A stretch of DNA of 64,000 nucleotides from Talinum fruticosum (GCA_021018815.1 JAITYX010000058.1:947001-1011000); one strand, 5' to 3'. Shown: positions 20,684-32,919, counted from the stretch's first letter. Notes: generated by a model from the letters alone, not told the origin. Numbers and translations: made by a program.

Positions 20684-22343
20684 GGGGATTGAGTATCCCC
20701 ATGAATGTCGGTTTTATGCGAGGTGTGCTTATTAAGTCAATGATAAGACTTTTAAAAAGAGTTTTTTAAGAAATGTTCTATTCACAATTGGAGGAAATTA
20801 TTTTACTTTCAAAATCAATTTTAGAAGTGTCGGGATGCTTCATAAAACAAAATGAAAAAAATAAGAATACTAGTTCAAGGCTCAATTGGGCCAAGTAGTG
20901 AAAACGAGTTAGGACCAGGACCTAAGCCCAGCCAGCAGCTTGGGGGCTAGGGCCGACCTACGAGTCTGATGTAGGCCATTAGGCCGGAACTCTTAAGGTA
21001 GTCCTGGTCGGATAGGTTGGACTGTAAGTTATTTCACTATTTTTTTCTAGTTTCTACTTAAGAAAATCGAGATGCAATTATTTAGAATAAAAGAGATTAA
21101 AAGGGGAGTCGCTAGTCAATTTTAAAAATAAAAACTAACAAAATAAAAAGAAGCACTTTTCTAAATTCGATACAAAGGTTCAAAATCAAAAAAGGTTTTA
21201 AAAAGGAAACCATATGTCTTAAACCAATGATTTGGTGTTTAGGAGTGAAGGTGCAAAACAAAGAAGGATGTTGTTCATTCCATCCGTCATAAGGACAACC
21301 TCTACTAATTGAAAAAGTGAGTTTAAATCAGGTTAAGAAAATCAAGCAAACAACATGCAATAGGTGGAAATAAAAGGCAAACAAAACATGTTATAAAGCG
21401 ATAAATAAAGCATTAAAAAAAGTAATATAAAAGGGAAAAAAAGAAAAATGATAAAGAAAATTACATCGAGTGGGGAGAAAAATAAAACGATTACAACTTG
21501 AATCCACAATACATAAAGAAATACAACAGCTGAATTTAAATAAAGCAAAAATAATAAACTCTAAAATGGTTGAAGGATGCCCTTAGGCTAACCCACAAGC
21601 TATGCTTGAATCTCGATCAGATTTTGACAGAGTGACGGTATGACGCGAATGGAGGCTCTTTGTTTGTAGGGTTTGGAAAAGGAGTTTTGGAGTGTTTTTG
21701 GAGAGAGTAGAGAGGTGAGAAGAGAGGGAGAACGTTTCAGCATCCGGGGGCTTTTTCCAACTAAAAAATGGTGTGTGAAATAAGGGGAAGGGAGGCCTCT
21801 ATTTCTATGAATTGTTAAGCTTTAGAAAACCCTAGAAATCACTTTTAATCACCGATTAAAAATATAACCAGGTCCGAAATTTCCAGAAAAGCATAACGAA
21901 AAAATCGGAAACCGAACTAGCTAAGACAACATCGTTTAGGGGTCCTAGTGTCCTATGATGGACAAAACGATCGCATTTTATGGTCTAGGAAAGCGTGTCA
22001 CATTTGGTCGTTGAAAAAGGAAAAACGCTACATTTAGCAGGCTTGGGGACCTGCGCCGATTTGAGACAAGGCTTGGGAGCTAAAACTTGATTTGGACCAT
22101 CCGGAAGGAAAAAAAGTGCCAGCGCCAGCCTAGAAAACTTTTCATTTTTGGAAACTTTGTATTTTGAAAGTTTATTTTTGGATTCTTTTATTTTAGGCGC
22201 TGGTTGGCTTTTTGTGTGCTATTGGCTTCTATTACCCTACTTTAATCTGATCTTGACTCGAGCTTTCAAACAAGACTGGGTTTTCATCACTTGACTAACA
22301 TAAAAAATAAAAGACTTAAGGATGACGCTTTTTAGGTGTCTAC
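20684..22343 (-). repeat. 3' LTR of gypsy element F
   Basis: Minus-strand start near TGTAGACACC (plus GGTGTCTACG at 22335-22344), preceded by the purine tract. It is collinear with the 5' LTR 26415-27943 (shared GAGGTGTGCTTAT, AAAATAAAAACTAACAAAAT, GGCGGAAATAAAAGGCAAAC-type blocks). The last ~25 bp are missing. Confidence 0.8.
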
Positions 22344-22365
22344 GAGTTAGCCCTCACTTTAGTCG
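22344..22365 (-). other. Polypurine tract of gypsy element F
   Basis: Minus strand AAAGTGAGGGCTAAC directly before the LTR start, a one-base variant of AAAGTGGGGGCTAAC in the other copies. Confidence 0.75.
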
Positions 22366-22449
22366 AGTCTAAAAGACGAAGGTAAAAGTAAACACTATCT
22401 ATTCATTTGGCGTTGCCTCGTATTCCAATTGTGTTCATGAATTTAGGAT

Positions 22450-23225
22450 GCCTAGAGTTGGTTATCTCGTGACCTAAACTCCAACAAGAGGGCTTGGACT
22501 TTACTAATGGAGTCTAAAACTCGGTTGGCTAATTCCTAAACTTGGCTAATTAAAGTCGTGAAGCTCATATTGGTGTGCCTAAAGTTGACCATGTACTTAA
22601 TTTGAAGCTTTGTGTGGTGCTTGAACTTGACTTAGGTAGTAAAGTCTAAAGCGCATCGAGGTGCCCGAACTTTACCACTTCTTGGATCCGAAGTTCGGCG
22701 GGCTATCCTGAGCTTGACTTCATCAACGTCCCGAAGCTTGACTTGTTTTTCCTAAACTTGATCATTTCTTGGTCCGAAGCTTGGCTAAAATGTTCCGCAC
22801 TAACAGTTTTGTTAGTTGATAATTTAATGTAAATAGATTCAAGTGTTACCTGAAAATGGTTTGTAGCCGGATCATGTTTCAAATGAGCTGCCTTGACTTC
22901 CATGGGGAGGTCATGAAGTCTTAGTGTGGTTTCTAAACCATGACCACTCTTGGGTCCGAAGCTCGACGTGGTGTCCGAACCTTGATCGTCGTTGAGTTTG
23001 AAGCTCGGACCGAGGTATCTCGAACCTTGACTGCTCTTAGGTCTTAAACTTGATGGCGATGTTTGAACCTTGAGCATTGTTGGGCTCGAAGCTCGACTAG
23101 GATGTCGAACCTTAACAGTTGTTGGTATGAAGCTTGACGAGGTATCCGAACCTTAACATCTTTTGAGTCCGAAGCTCGACAGGTATGTCCGAACCTTGAC
23201 TGTTGTTGGGCCCGAAGCTCGACGT
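22450..23225 (-). repeat. Degenerate tandem repeat in gypsy 3' UTR
   Basis: Irregular 45-60 bp units built on 'GGGTCCGAAGCTCGAC..GG(T)GTCCGAACCTTGA' (plus strand), best kept at 22940-23225. Shorter relics of the array are in the other 3' UTRs (3060-3234, 17366-17560, 56440-56606). Variable tandem repeats next to the PPT are known from Tat/Ogre elements and can seed satellites. The 124-aa frame at 22703-23077 is just the array read in frame. Confidence 0.75.
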
Positions 23226-23325
23226 CTATCCACTTTTGTCGGAATAGGGATGGATAGTTGTTTCATACGGAAAACTTGCCTAGATTGGTCGTTAGATGAC
23301 TTGAAATCTAGGGGATCGCCTGTCT

Positions 23326-23815
23326 TTGAAGTTCAACAGAGTTATATTCCCCATTCTAATTTTGAGCTTTTTAGTATGTGTGCTAATAGCTTCTTTGTTT
23401 GCACGGTATACGATTGGTGTCTCCTCCCGAGTATTCTTAGAGTTGTTATGGTCGTATAATCCTTTCGGTTATGACCCCTATGTTCTTTATGGATGCTCAT
23501 GTCTAGCTCTTCTCAAATGTTGGAGAATTGACTAGCTTTAAGCTGGTTAATGACATAAGAGGTTCCTTTTCAAGGTGACAATGCTAGTGACCTTTTTGAT
23601 GCTGACTTGATAAATGATGCTTGATTGAATAATTCTCGTATCGTGCCGTGTTTATTAAATTTTTATCCTTAGGATTTTGACTCATGCAAAGGAGATGAAT
23701 GGAAGACTATATTCTAAGAACAAAATGCATTCTTTTAGCAATATAATGCACAAAATTCAGAAAGACAAAGATAGAAATTGCACTTCAGCCCCCACTCCCT
23801 AAAGTAGAGAATAAT
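23326..23815 (+). pseudogene. Relic of an antisense cassette gene in element F
   Basis: On the plus strand (antisense to F), NPFGYDPYVLYG (about 23458-23495) recalls the last PMD exon of copy B (FDRHGNPLYFPWSSYSG). The end ..LFDADLINDA-stop (about 23588-23622) parallels IFDDDFNGDA-stop. The following 3' flank shares GACTC..ATGCAA..GAGATGAA, then ATTCTA, then AATAT.ATGCACAAAA, then AGCCCCCA..CCC with 62645-62785. The rest of the gene is gone. The evidence is several short collinear matches only. Confidence 0.4.
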
Positions 23816-24139
23816 GAAAATTAAACCACTTAAACCGCAATATATTGTTGTTGAACATTGAAACCTAGTGGTTTCATGGTTCACTATCGATTCGAGAATG
23901 GCATGCTTCCCAATTGAGTTTTTCTCCTCTAGGTATAGCAAAATCGCTTTCAATTTGGGAAATTAAAATTGGAAATGGGAATTTAGAACAAGATTAGGTT
24001 TAGGGTCGGACCTCATGGGCTTCCTACGTATCCCCTTTAGTGGAAATTAGGCCTTCATAGTTAAAATAAATTGATTTGGTTTGTTTTTTTTTAGAAAGAG
24101 GAAAAGGAAATAGACCTAGGATGGATTTGAAAGTAGGGA

Positions 24140-25025
24140 AATGCACACTTTATTAGCGTTCTTGACGAGTGATGGGCTCATTGGATGGCAAGGTATGTCC
24201 TCTAGCTCGTTACGGCTTTTATGGATGCCTACTCCTCTTTTATAAGAATGTCGGCATCTCTAAGTGTTTTGAAGCCCATTAAAGGCAAGAACTTCAAATG
24301 TTCATGATAAGTAGGTTTCAGGTTTTTGATGATAAGCCTAACCTAATCCTTTTCATAGGTTTGATCTGCGATGTAGGTGGCCTTTCCTTTCCAGCAAGTG
24401 AGGAAGTCAATGAAGATCTCTTCGTCTCCTTGCTTAATCATATCAAGGCCTTGAAGAGTGACTGGTAGATCAGTATTGCAGGAGTATTTGTAAGAACTCT
24501 CTACATAGATCCTGCCACTTTGTGACCTTGTGTGGGTCAACGAGTATCGTACTACTTCATGACGTCTTTGTCAAACGTCCATAGGAAGATGACATGGTAT
24601 GTGTCCTCTGGTACATTCTTTAAAATCATTACCCCTACAATGTTTCTCATGTGATGTGAGGGTTTTTAGTCCCTGGAAACTTGATGTGAGGCATAGTAAA
24701 CTTTGAAGGTAACTTACCTTTAGGGATTGAAGTGAATCCCTAGGCTAAGTAGTAGTCATTGAACATCAAAGATTCCCACAACATCTTTTCTATTTGATCT
24801 ATCTATGGATCAAACTAAGACTTGGCTTGAGGTTCAGGTTGAGGGTCTTCTTCGTCTTCGTCTTTTCTTGCTCTATTAGCATTCTTATTAAGGGTTTGGA
24901 GTATAAGATCAAGGGTTTTAGACATTGACTTAATATTTTTATCTTGGACCTCAATTTTGACTTCTATTTTTGCAGCACTCTTTTAACAAGGTCATGATGG
25001 GGGGTTGCTTTTGTTCATCGACCAT
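24140..25025 (-). pseudogene. Gypsy gag of element F (broken)
   Basis: Tat-type Gag. The ATG at 25025 opens MVDEQKQPPIMTLLKE, parallel to element J (MANQPEQTPIMTLFKE). Later blocks are the capsid-like YKYSCNTDLPVTLQGLDM, then DFLTCWKGKATYIADQTY (24343-24480), and after a stop IIKNLKPTYHEHLKFLPL (to about 24260), as expected for the end of the gag domain. Gag would form the particle that packages element RNA. Many stops and frameshifts; no protease follows. Confidence 0.7.
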
Positions 25026-25389
25026 TTTTTAGGATGGTTGCGCTTTAGTTCTATCCTTGGGCGAGGTAACGACCTTGCCAATGAAGGAGTTAAATGTACT
25101 GGTGTGGTACGTGATGGTGCTGAAGTTGACTTTTTATTCCCTAGCCGCTTCGTGTCGGGATTCCCTATCCTATGTCCCAAAAGAGTAGATGCTTAGGAAT
25201 GGCTCATTGGAAATTTTAGGGAAGATGGGGCTTAATTGCTTGACCCGAGAGGACAATTGACCCCTAAGAAAAAAAAATGATATAACCTTTTGGATGCACA
25301 TAAGAATACGAGAATGACAAAAATGCAAAAATGTGATCCTAAAATATGAATGCATTTCTTCTCCTTTTTATACAAAAATAGACCGACCT

Positions 25390-25630
25390 AAATGGAAAAG
25401 AATGCAAAAATAGACTCATATGGAAAAGAATGCAAAAATAAACTCATCTTAATCGAGATAAATTTTATTTTGGCTAAAATTGAAAGATGGAGTCACTTAT
25501 CCGAGATGAATTTTATTTGGCTAAAATACAAAAATGGACTCACCTTAATTGAGATTAATTTTATTTGGCTAATGAAAAAATGAAAATGGACTCACCTAAA
25601 CCGAGACTAATTTTATTTAGCTAAATGCAA
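25390..25630 (-). repeat. Leader minisatellite of element F
   Basis: Minus-strand copies of the family unit (plus: GACTCACCTTAATTGAGAT..TTTTATTTGGCTAA), about five units of 40-50 bp; more diverged units follow to about 25920. The 63-residue frame at 25392-25583 is this array. Confidence 0.75.
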
Positions 25631-26395
25631 AACAAATGTTGAAATTAGAATGGACCTAAATTTACTAAAAAGGAAATAGGTCTAAAGCGACAGACCCAAC
25701 ATGAGGAGGGGCCGAGCCAGCGCTGGACCTAAGGCCCACTCGATGTTGTCCGCTTTCTTTTTGTGACTAAGACTGGGAAGGAAATGAATGGACTGACCTT
25801 TAAAAAAACCATTTTTGACTCAGAAAATGCAAATATTGACCAACCTAAAAGATAAAGGAAGGAAAATTGACTTTGGCTAAAAAATGCACAAAATGGACCA
25901 ACTCAAAAATAAAAAATTTTTTTGCATCAAAACAAGAATTATTGGATCGACCTAGCTAAATTGCTAAAGGCTTAAAGAAGAGGATTAAATAACAAAAGCA
26001 ACCACATACGTTCAAGCATGCAAATGAAGGGGTCCAACCTAAACCACAAATTTTCTATGGTTTACAAGGTAATTCTAGGTCGGGTAAGTATGGTGGCTCA
26101 TATTCCGTAAAATTCATCCCCTATAAGAAGCATAGCGGGACTTGAATGATAAGTTCCTCTAGATCGGGGATAAACAAAACGTGCTATGAATGGAGAGTAA
26201 TCACACCTCAATGTTAAGCTAAGTGGACCCACCAATATAATGATTCGGCCTTTCCGGAAAGCGTTCTTATGGGTTGAAACCTATAGGTCCAAAAACAACT
26301 ATATTGAAAGTTGCCTAAAATAATGCAAAAAGCTTAATGCAAACGTGATAAAGACTCACAAATTATACTTTCAAATCTCACCCTCTTAATAAATG

Positions 26396-26414
26396 TTCCA
26401 AGTGGAGTCGCCAC
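26396..26414 (-). other. Primer binding site region of element F
   Basis: Minus strand GTGGCGACTCCACTTGGAA, starting one base after the LTR end. It is the best-kept version of the family primer site. Confidence 0.6.
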
Positions 26415-27943
26415 TGTAGGAGCCACGACCCTTCCCATAGGAAGCGGATCGAGTTTCCCCACGAATTTCGGCTTCACACGAGGTGTGCTTATCAAGCGAA
26501 CGATAAGAATTTTTAAAAGATATTTTTAAGAAAGGTTCTATTGGCAATTGTAGGAAATTGTTTTCTTTTAGAAACCAATTTTAGAAGTCTCGGGGTACTT
26601 CACTAGACAAAATGCAAAAAACGAGAATATCGTAGCAAAGCTCAACTAGGCCAAGCAATGAAATATCGCAAACCTCAATTGGGCCAAGAACCGTAAACAG
26701 TTTGAACCATAAACTAAGCTTAGCCAACACCTTAGGGGTCGACGCTGAGGCCAGCCCACCAAAGCTATTGTTTAATGCAGGCCATCTTGTCGGGATCTGT
26801 CGAGGTAGTACTAGCCAAATGGCTTGGAACATCATTTATTTCACCATTTTTTACAAGTTTCTTTTTAACAAAACCGAGATGCAATTTTTCAAAACAAAAG
26901 AAATTAAAACGATAGTTGATAGTCATTTTTGAAAATAAAAACTAACAAAATAAAAAGAAGCACTTTTCTAAATTCAATACAAAGACTCAAAATCAAAAAA
27001 GGCTTTAAAAGGACTCCATTGGTCTTAAACCAATGATCCGATGTTTGGGAGTGAACGTATGAAACAAAGAAGGACGCACTTCATTCCGCCCATCAAAAAG
27101 AAACTTCTACTAATTGAAAAAGTGCATTTAAATCGGGTTAAGAAAATCAAACAAACAACATTCAATAGGCGGAAATAAAAGGCAAACAAAAGATGTTATA
27201 AAGTGATAAATATAGTAATAAAAGAGGCCAAAAAAGAGAAAAACGATAAAGAAAATTACATCGGCTGGGAGAAAAGTAAATCGATTACATCTTGAATCCA
27301 CAATACGTAAAGAAACAAAAGAACTGAAATTAAATAAAACAAAAATAATAAACTCCATAATGGTTGAAGTGTGCCCTCAGGTGGACCCACTAACTACACT
27401 TGAATCTCGATTGGATTTTGGCAAAGTGACGGTATACCCAAACGAAGAAAAAAGTTATGTGGTCATCAATTGAAGATAGAACCCGGTCTGAAATTTCCAA
27501 AAAGCATAATGCAAAAATTGGGAAGCTGATCCAGCCAAAACGACATCGTTCGGGGGTCCTTGAGTCCGACTCTTGACAAAAGGATCGTGTTTTGTGGTGC
27601 TGGGAAAGCATGCTGCATTTGGCCACTAGAAAGGGAAAAAAGGTGTGTTTAGCAAGCTTGGGGACCAACGCAGGTTCGGGACTTCAATTGGTAGCCCAAA
27701 CCTGGTTCGAACCAACCGGAAGGAAAAAGGGGTGGCGTCGGCCTCGAGAACTTTCCTTTTTCGGAAAGTTTATATTTTTAGAAAGTTTCTATTTTGGGCA
27801 TTGGTTGGCTTTGTGGGTTGCTGGCTTCCATCACCTTGCTTTAGTCCGATCTTGACCCGAGCTTGCAAATGAGACAGGGTTTCATAACCAGGCTAACATA
27901 AATAAATAAGAGAGATAAGGATGACACATTTTAGGTGTCTATA
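26415..27943 (-). repeat. 5' LTR of gypsy element F
   Basis: 1529 bp; minus-strand start TATAGACACC (G to A in the first dinucleotide), end GGCTCCTACA. Collinear with 20684-22343. It meets copia fragment D at 27943/27944. Confidence 0.8.
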
Positions 27944-29271
27944 TGACCTTAACGATCCGATTCTCAAATTCAATTTATATATGACTCGCAAACTCCGGAG
28001 AACTCCTTGAATACTTTCTTCTTGTTCTTAAGAAAACACACCAAGGTATATCTCGAATAATCATCAATAATAAGAAGAACATAAGATTTACCTCCTAGGC
28101 TTTTTACATGAATTTTCCCACATAAATTCATATAAATTAATTCAAGCACTTTAGATGTGGATACGAGTATTAAGTGGCTTAAGATATTATCTAACATGTT
28201 TTCCTTTTATACACGCATCACAAATTTTATCTTTGTTAAAAGCTCATTTAGGGAGTCCATGTGATGAAATTTCTTAATTGTATGCATACTAATATGACCT
28301 AACCTATGATGTCATGTCTATGAATCATCATTAACTACTTCTTTAAGACATCATAAATTATTAGTAGAATTGCTTAAATAGATAGCATAGGTGTTACCTA
28401 ACCTCATAACGAAACTTTGGTTTCATTGGTTGTTGCATCTTAGATGAAACGGCTGGCTTGAATGAACCTTACCTCTTGACCTTTGTCACATAGTTGAGAT
28501 ATGCTTATAAGATAGTACTTGAGTCCTTCAACAAGGTAAACTTTACTGACTGAGTTTTCTTCATATATATCCAACTCTTCAAGTCCCAACAATCTTACCT
28601 TTGCGATTATCTCAAAAAGTAACTCTACTACCATCCATCGTCTCCAACATAGAGAAGAGTCTTGAATTCCCAGATCATTTGTATTGAGCGTCCACTGTCT
28701 AGGTAACGAGTGGTCTTTCTTCTCTTTATGATGTTTTTGTAAAACAAAACACACTAACCTTTAACACTTCCTCTAACAAACCCAATAATTGTCCTTCCTG
28801 AGGTCGGTTTTGGAGGAAGGGCACTCTTACGAACCCAAGTTTCAATTATCTTAGGTTTGGTCTGATTTTGACTCCTCCTGTTTGAAAACCGAATCTCAAT
28901 TTTGTTGTAATCCTTTCTTTCGTAAGAAGTCTAGGGAGACCTTTCTAATAAACTTTCCTGGGCTCTATCCTTTTTCTTATAGATTGAGTTGGACTATGCT
29001 CAACCTTTTTAAAATTGATTTTTCAAGAATCATTTTTGAAAAGACTCTTATAGGAGTTATCCTCTTATTCGGAGTTAAAATCTAGACCCTCTTTTCTAAA
29101 AGAGACACACTCGAGAACCTAGAAATAAATCAAGATTTTTTTTTGACCTTGAGTGAGTTTTAAAATTATGTTCTAAGACTCTTCAAGCTTTTTTCTTCAA
29201 AAGTACATTTTCAACCTTCAAGATCTCAAACTCAGTCTCATTATCTTCTAAGCTCGGTCTCGAGTACGTTT
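27944..29271 (-). pseudogene. copia fragment D: gag end, protease, pre-integrase, start of integrase
   Basis: Minus strand. It starts in the gag C-terminal spacer (..ETEF.. near 29240), then basic nucleocapsid-like DNA, then the protease region (RYLDSGRS near 28705, with DSG kept, matching WYLDSGCSRHM of copy C). Next is pre-integrase (KVYLVEGLKYYLISISQLCDKGQEVRF, 28540-28460) and the integrase start (YMNLCGKIHVKSLGGKSYVL, with VDDYSR as IDDYSRYT, about 28130-28050). The metal-binding aspartate of MDLCG is N here. Many frameshifts. It is a different copy from B, because gag/protease/integrase appear twice in a row. Confidence 0.75.
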
Positions 29272-31125
29272 ATATTAAGTCTTATTCAGGTTCCTCTTGC
29301 ATTTGGTTCCTATGACTGGGTGGTCGGACGGTCGTTTGGTCAAAGTCCGGACTTGGTTTCTCTCAAATTGATTAAGTTCCTCTTGCATGGCCTCTACCCA
29401 TTCATGTTTATTTAGGGCCTCTACTGCTTTTTGGTTTCGAGTTAATGATATGAATGCAGTGAATGCACATAGATTTTGCAAAGAAGAGCGAGTTCTTACC
29501 CCACTATTGATGTCGGACAAGATGTTCTCGAGTGGGTGGCTCGAAACATATTTGAATGCTCTACCTATTCTCTGGTTCACCAGATTTGTGGGTTAAACTA
29601 GTTGATCTTCAGTGATCTGATCCGATTAAGCTTGCTCACGTGTTTGCCCTTCAGCATTCCGAGCTGGCTCCAGAGCTGGTTTAGTCCGAGTCATGATATT
29701 CCGAGCTACCTCATTCCGAGCTGATTTTCTTTGACTTTGTCCGAGCTCAGCTTCAACTAGATCATCTTTATCTCGACCGAGTTTCAAATCTGAGAATGTT
29801 GACTCACTTGGTTTTCCCTGATCAATCTCATCAAAAACAACGTGGATGCTTTCTTCCTCTTTGTTAGTTCTTTTATTGAAAATGCGATAAGCTTTACTAT
29901 GAGATGGATAACCAAGAAAGATACCTTCATCCGACCAAGTATCAAACTTGGTCAGGTGATCCTTACCATTATTGTGAACATAGCACTTACACCCGAAGGG
30001 TTTGAAGTATGAGATGTTGGGTTTCTTTCCCTTATAGAGCTCGTATGGAGTTTTCTTCAAAATGGGTCTTATGAGGCATATGTTCGGTGTGTAGTTTGTC
30101 TGTGTTGATTGCCTCAGCCCAAAATAGTAAGCCGATTGTGTTCAATCATCATTGTCCTTCCTATTTCTTCAAGAGTTCTGTTCTTTCTCTCCATTACCCC
30201 ATTCTGTTGAGGAGTTCGGGTGCTAAGAAGTTGTGGGAGATACCATTCTTATCGCAGAACTCTGTAAATTCCGAGTAATCGAACTCCCTTCCATGGTCAT
30301 TTCGAATTCTTCTTATCCGAGTCCGAGACTCTACTTGAATTTTCCTGTAGGGCTTGCTAAACTCTTTGAATGCTTCATTTTTGTGCTTAAGAAAACACAC
30401 CTGGGTAAATAGTGAGTAGTCATCGACAATCACAAGTACATAAGATTTACCTCCGAGACTCTTTACAGGGATTTCACCACATAAATCCATATGCAACATT
30501 TCAAGCACTTTGGATGTGGAAACAGTTTTGAGAGATTTGAAAAATGATATGACCTATTTCCCTTTTGTGCATGCTTCATAAATTTTATCTTTCTTAAAAG
30601 CACGGTTAGGTAAACCTCTTACTAAACCATGAGATGCAAGCTTTTTGATAGTATGCATGCTAACATGACCTAGTCTACGATGCCATGTCCAAGAATCATC
30701 ATGCAGAGATGCTTTTAAACAATATAAATTCTAACTTGGATCGAAAGAGGAATAGTATAGGTATTACCCGAGAGCTTAGTCTCTTTGGTGGTTGCATTAG
30801 AAATATAGATATTTGTCCGAGTGAATCTTACCTCTTGACCTTTGTCACACAATTGAGAGATGCTGAGTAGATTGTACTTTAATCCCTTGACAAGATATAC
30901 TTGGGCTGACCAGGCTGTTTCCTTTTCCAATTTTGCCTATTCCAACTATCTTGCCCTCACTGTCATCTTCAAAGGTGACTTTTTCTCCTTTGTAATCTTC
31001 TAATTTAGAAAAGAGTCTTGAATCTCCTGACATGTGGCGTGAGCATTCTCTGTCTAGGTACCAATGACCTTTTGTCTTTTCTCGAGTCACCTGCAAGTCG
31101 AAATACACTAACCCTTCTCACTTCC
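29272..31125 (-). pseudogene. copia pol of element B (protease to RT start), broken
   Basis: Protease near 31060: HWYLDRECSRHMSGD, where copy C has WYLDSGCSRHM, so the catalytic DSG has become DRE. Pre-integrase: AQVYLVKGLKYNLLSISQLC (30930-30830). Integrase core 30508-30194: HMDLCGE, VDDYS, RNDHGREFDYSEF, then VMERKNRT in a shifted frame, so the D, D and E residues are all still visible. Then KKTPYELYKGKKPNISYFK (30060), FDTWSDEGIFLGYPSHSKAYR and the start of RT (NKHEWVEAMQEELNQFERN, 29419-29360). Frameshifts and stops separate these, so it cannot yield a polyprotein. Confidence 0.85.
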
Positions 31126-32919
31126 TCTAACGAACCCAGTAACTCCCTTTATTGTGGTACTTTTCTAAGGAAGAAGACTCTTGGGAACCCAGATTTGAAT
31201 TACTTTGGGTTTGGTATGATTCTCGAGTCTTCCTTCGAAAACCGAGTCTGTGTCTCTTTCTTTTGAAAATCTTTTCTTTTATAAACGGGTGGAGAGGATT
31301 TTCTCCTATAAACCGATGTGGGCTCGGTCCTCCTTTCATTTTTGTGAATATGACCATGCTCAACTTTCCTGAACTTCGAGTTCTGAAATCCTTTTGAAAA
31401 GATCTAAGTAGGAATTAGATTCCTCCTCTTTGTTAAAACCAAGTCCTTCCTTTCGAAGGAGACAAATTGAGAGCCTAAAAGCATGTCAAGGTTTTTCGAC
31501 CTTGAGTAAATTTCAAAACAAGCTCTTGACACTCATTGAGTTTTTGTTTCGGATGCTCATTTTCTCTTCGAGTGTCTCGGACTCAGTCTCATTAGCTTAA
31601 GTACTAGTCTTTAGTTCTCTTAGAGTAAGTCTTAGTTTTTTCAATTCATTCTTCAAACCAATGCTCTCGAAGTGATGGACTCAAGTTGTTCTTTGAATTG
31701 AGAAGATTCAGAATTGGACTTTTCTTCCAAAGTATCAATATATTGAGCTAAATTAACTTTGGAGAACTTGAGGAAGTATTCAATTACCTCCCGAGGATTT
31801 GTCTCCTCGGTGTCCGAATTGTCGGAGTCCGACTCGGATCCGGCTTCGAGTCCGTTAGTGCCATCGGACACTTTGAGTTGTTAAAATCTTCATCTTCTTC
31901 AGACGAGTCTTCATCACTCCAAGTGGCCATCATAGCCTTCTTCTTTTTCTGTCTCTCTTTCTCCTTGGACAGTCTTTGACTATGTGCTCTTTGTCTGCCA
32001 CATTCAAAACAAGTCGGAGTTCTTAGTTAAAGATAACTTTGAAGGGGAGGAATGTTTACCTTTTCTCGTCCTTTTTATCTTTCTTGTAGAACTCTTCCCT
32101 TGGCCTCTTTTCCCATTTCTTGTATTTCATCATTCTTTTGAAGCCTCAAGCAATGAGTGCCATGGGATCTTCTTCATAATCCGAGGAACTCAGATTTTCT
32201 CCTCTACTTTCCGAGGCTTTCGAGTGCAATGTTCTTTTTGGTGCTAACCTCGACATCCTCTTCATCCGGATGGATTTAATGGGTAAGTAACTTCCCAATC
32301 AGTTTGTGTGGCTTTAATTGAGAGAGGTTCCGAGCTTTCTCAATGGCTGTCACCTTGGGACCCCATCTTCTCTTGGGTAGACTTCTTAGAATTTTTCCGC
32401 ACATTTCTTCATGGGAAATCTTTCTACCCGGATATTTGAGATTGTTTGTAATCTCGGTGAAGCATATAAACATCCGAGTGATGTTTTCTTCTAGCTCCAT
32501 CTTGAACAGCTTATACTTGTGAAGATATTGACTTATCTTCGCTTGTCTCACTTGGTTTGTTCCTTCATATGTGTTGACAAGAGTGTCCCACACATCTTTA
32601 GCTATGTCACAAGATGACACTCTATTGTATTCTTCCGAGCCGATAGCGCACATCGGAATGTTCATTGCTTTAAAGTTCTTTCCGAACTTTTCTAATTCTT
32701 CAGTGGTGTACTCAAACTTTGCTTTAGGCAGAGGTCTTATATCTTTCATCTTCATTGGAATGTAATTGCTTTCTTGTATGATGTTCTAGAAATCTTCATC
32801 GTTGTCTAGCGAAAGCATTCCATTAACTTCTTCCAAGTGCACGAAATTTGATCCTTTGAACTTAGGTGGTCTATTGGAAGATCTTCCTTCATCAAACTCT
32901 CCATTGTTCCGAGCCATCC
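31126..32919 (-). pseudogene. copia gag of element B (broken)
   Basis: The ATG near 32919 opens MARNNGEFDEGRS like copy C. The main block 32755-32276 is the copia-type Gag domain (UBN2/Retrotran_gag_2-like): YTTEELEKFGKNFKAMN, DIAKDVWDTLVNTYEGTNQV, MELEENITRMFICFTEITN, SLPKRRWGPKVTAIEKARN. A zinc knuckle follows near 32010 (CFECG..), but a frameshift inside it separates the first two cysteines from the EHIVKDC half. An acidic segment (SDSDNSDTEETNPREV, 31840-31790) and a Lys-rich tail end it. Confidence 0.8.

Larger units (their letters stand above)
20684..27943 (-). mobile_element. Gypsy element F (minus strand), gag only, internally deleted
   Basis: On the minus strand: 5' LTR 27943-26415, primer site, leader, gag (25025 to about 24140), relic of an antisense gene, tandem-repeat 3' UTR, purine tract, 3' LTR 22343-20684. 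LTRs are about 1.5-1.66 kb and belong to a subfamily distinct from that of E1 and J. No pol domains are seen. The 3' LTR lacks its last ~25 bp where it meets the E2 leader; the 5' LTR abuts copia fragment D. Confidence 0.75.

Noticed and set aside
22703..23077. 124-residue minus-strand frame
   Set aside because: Runs through the 3' UTR tandem repeat array; repeat-derived, with no domain.
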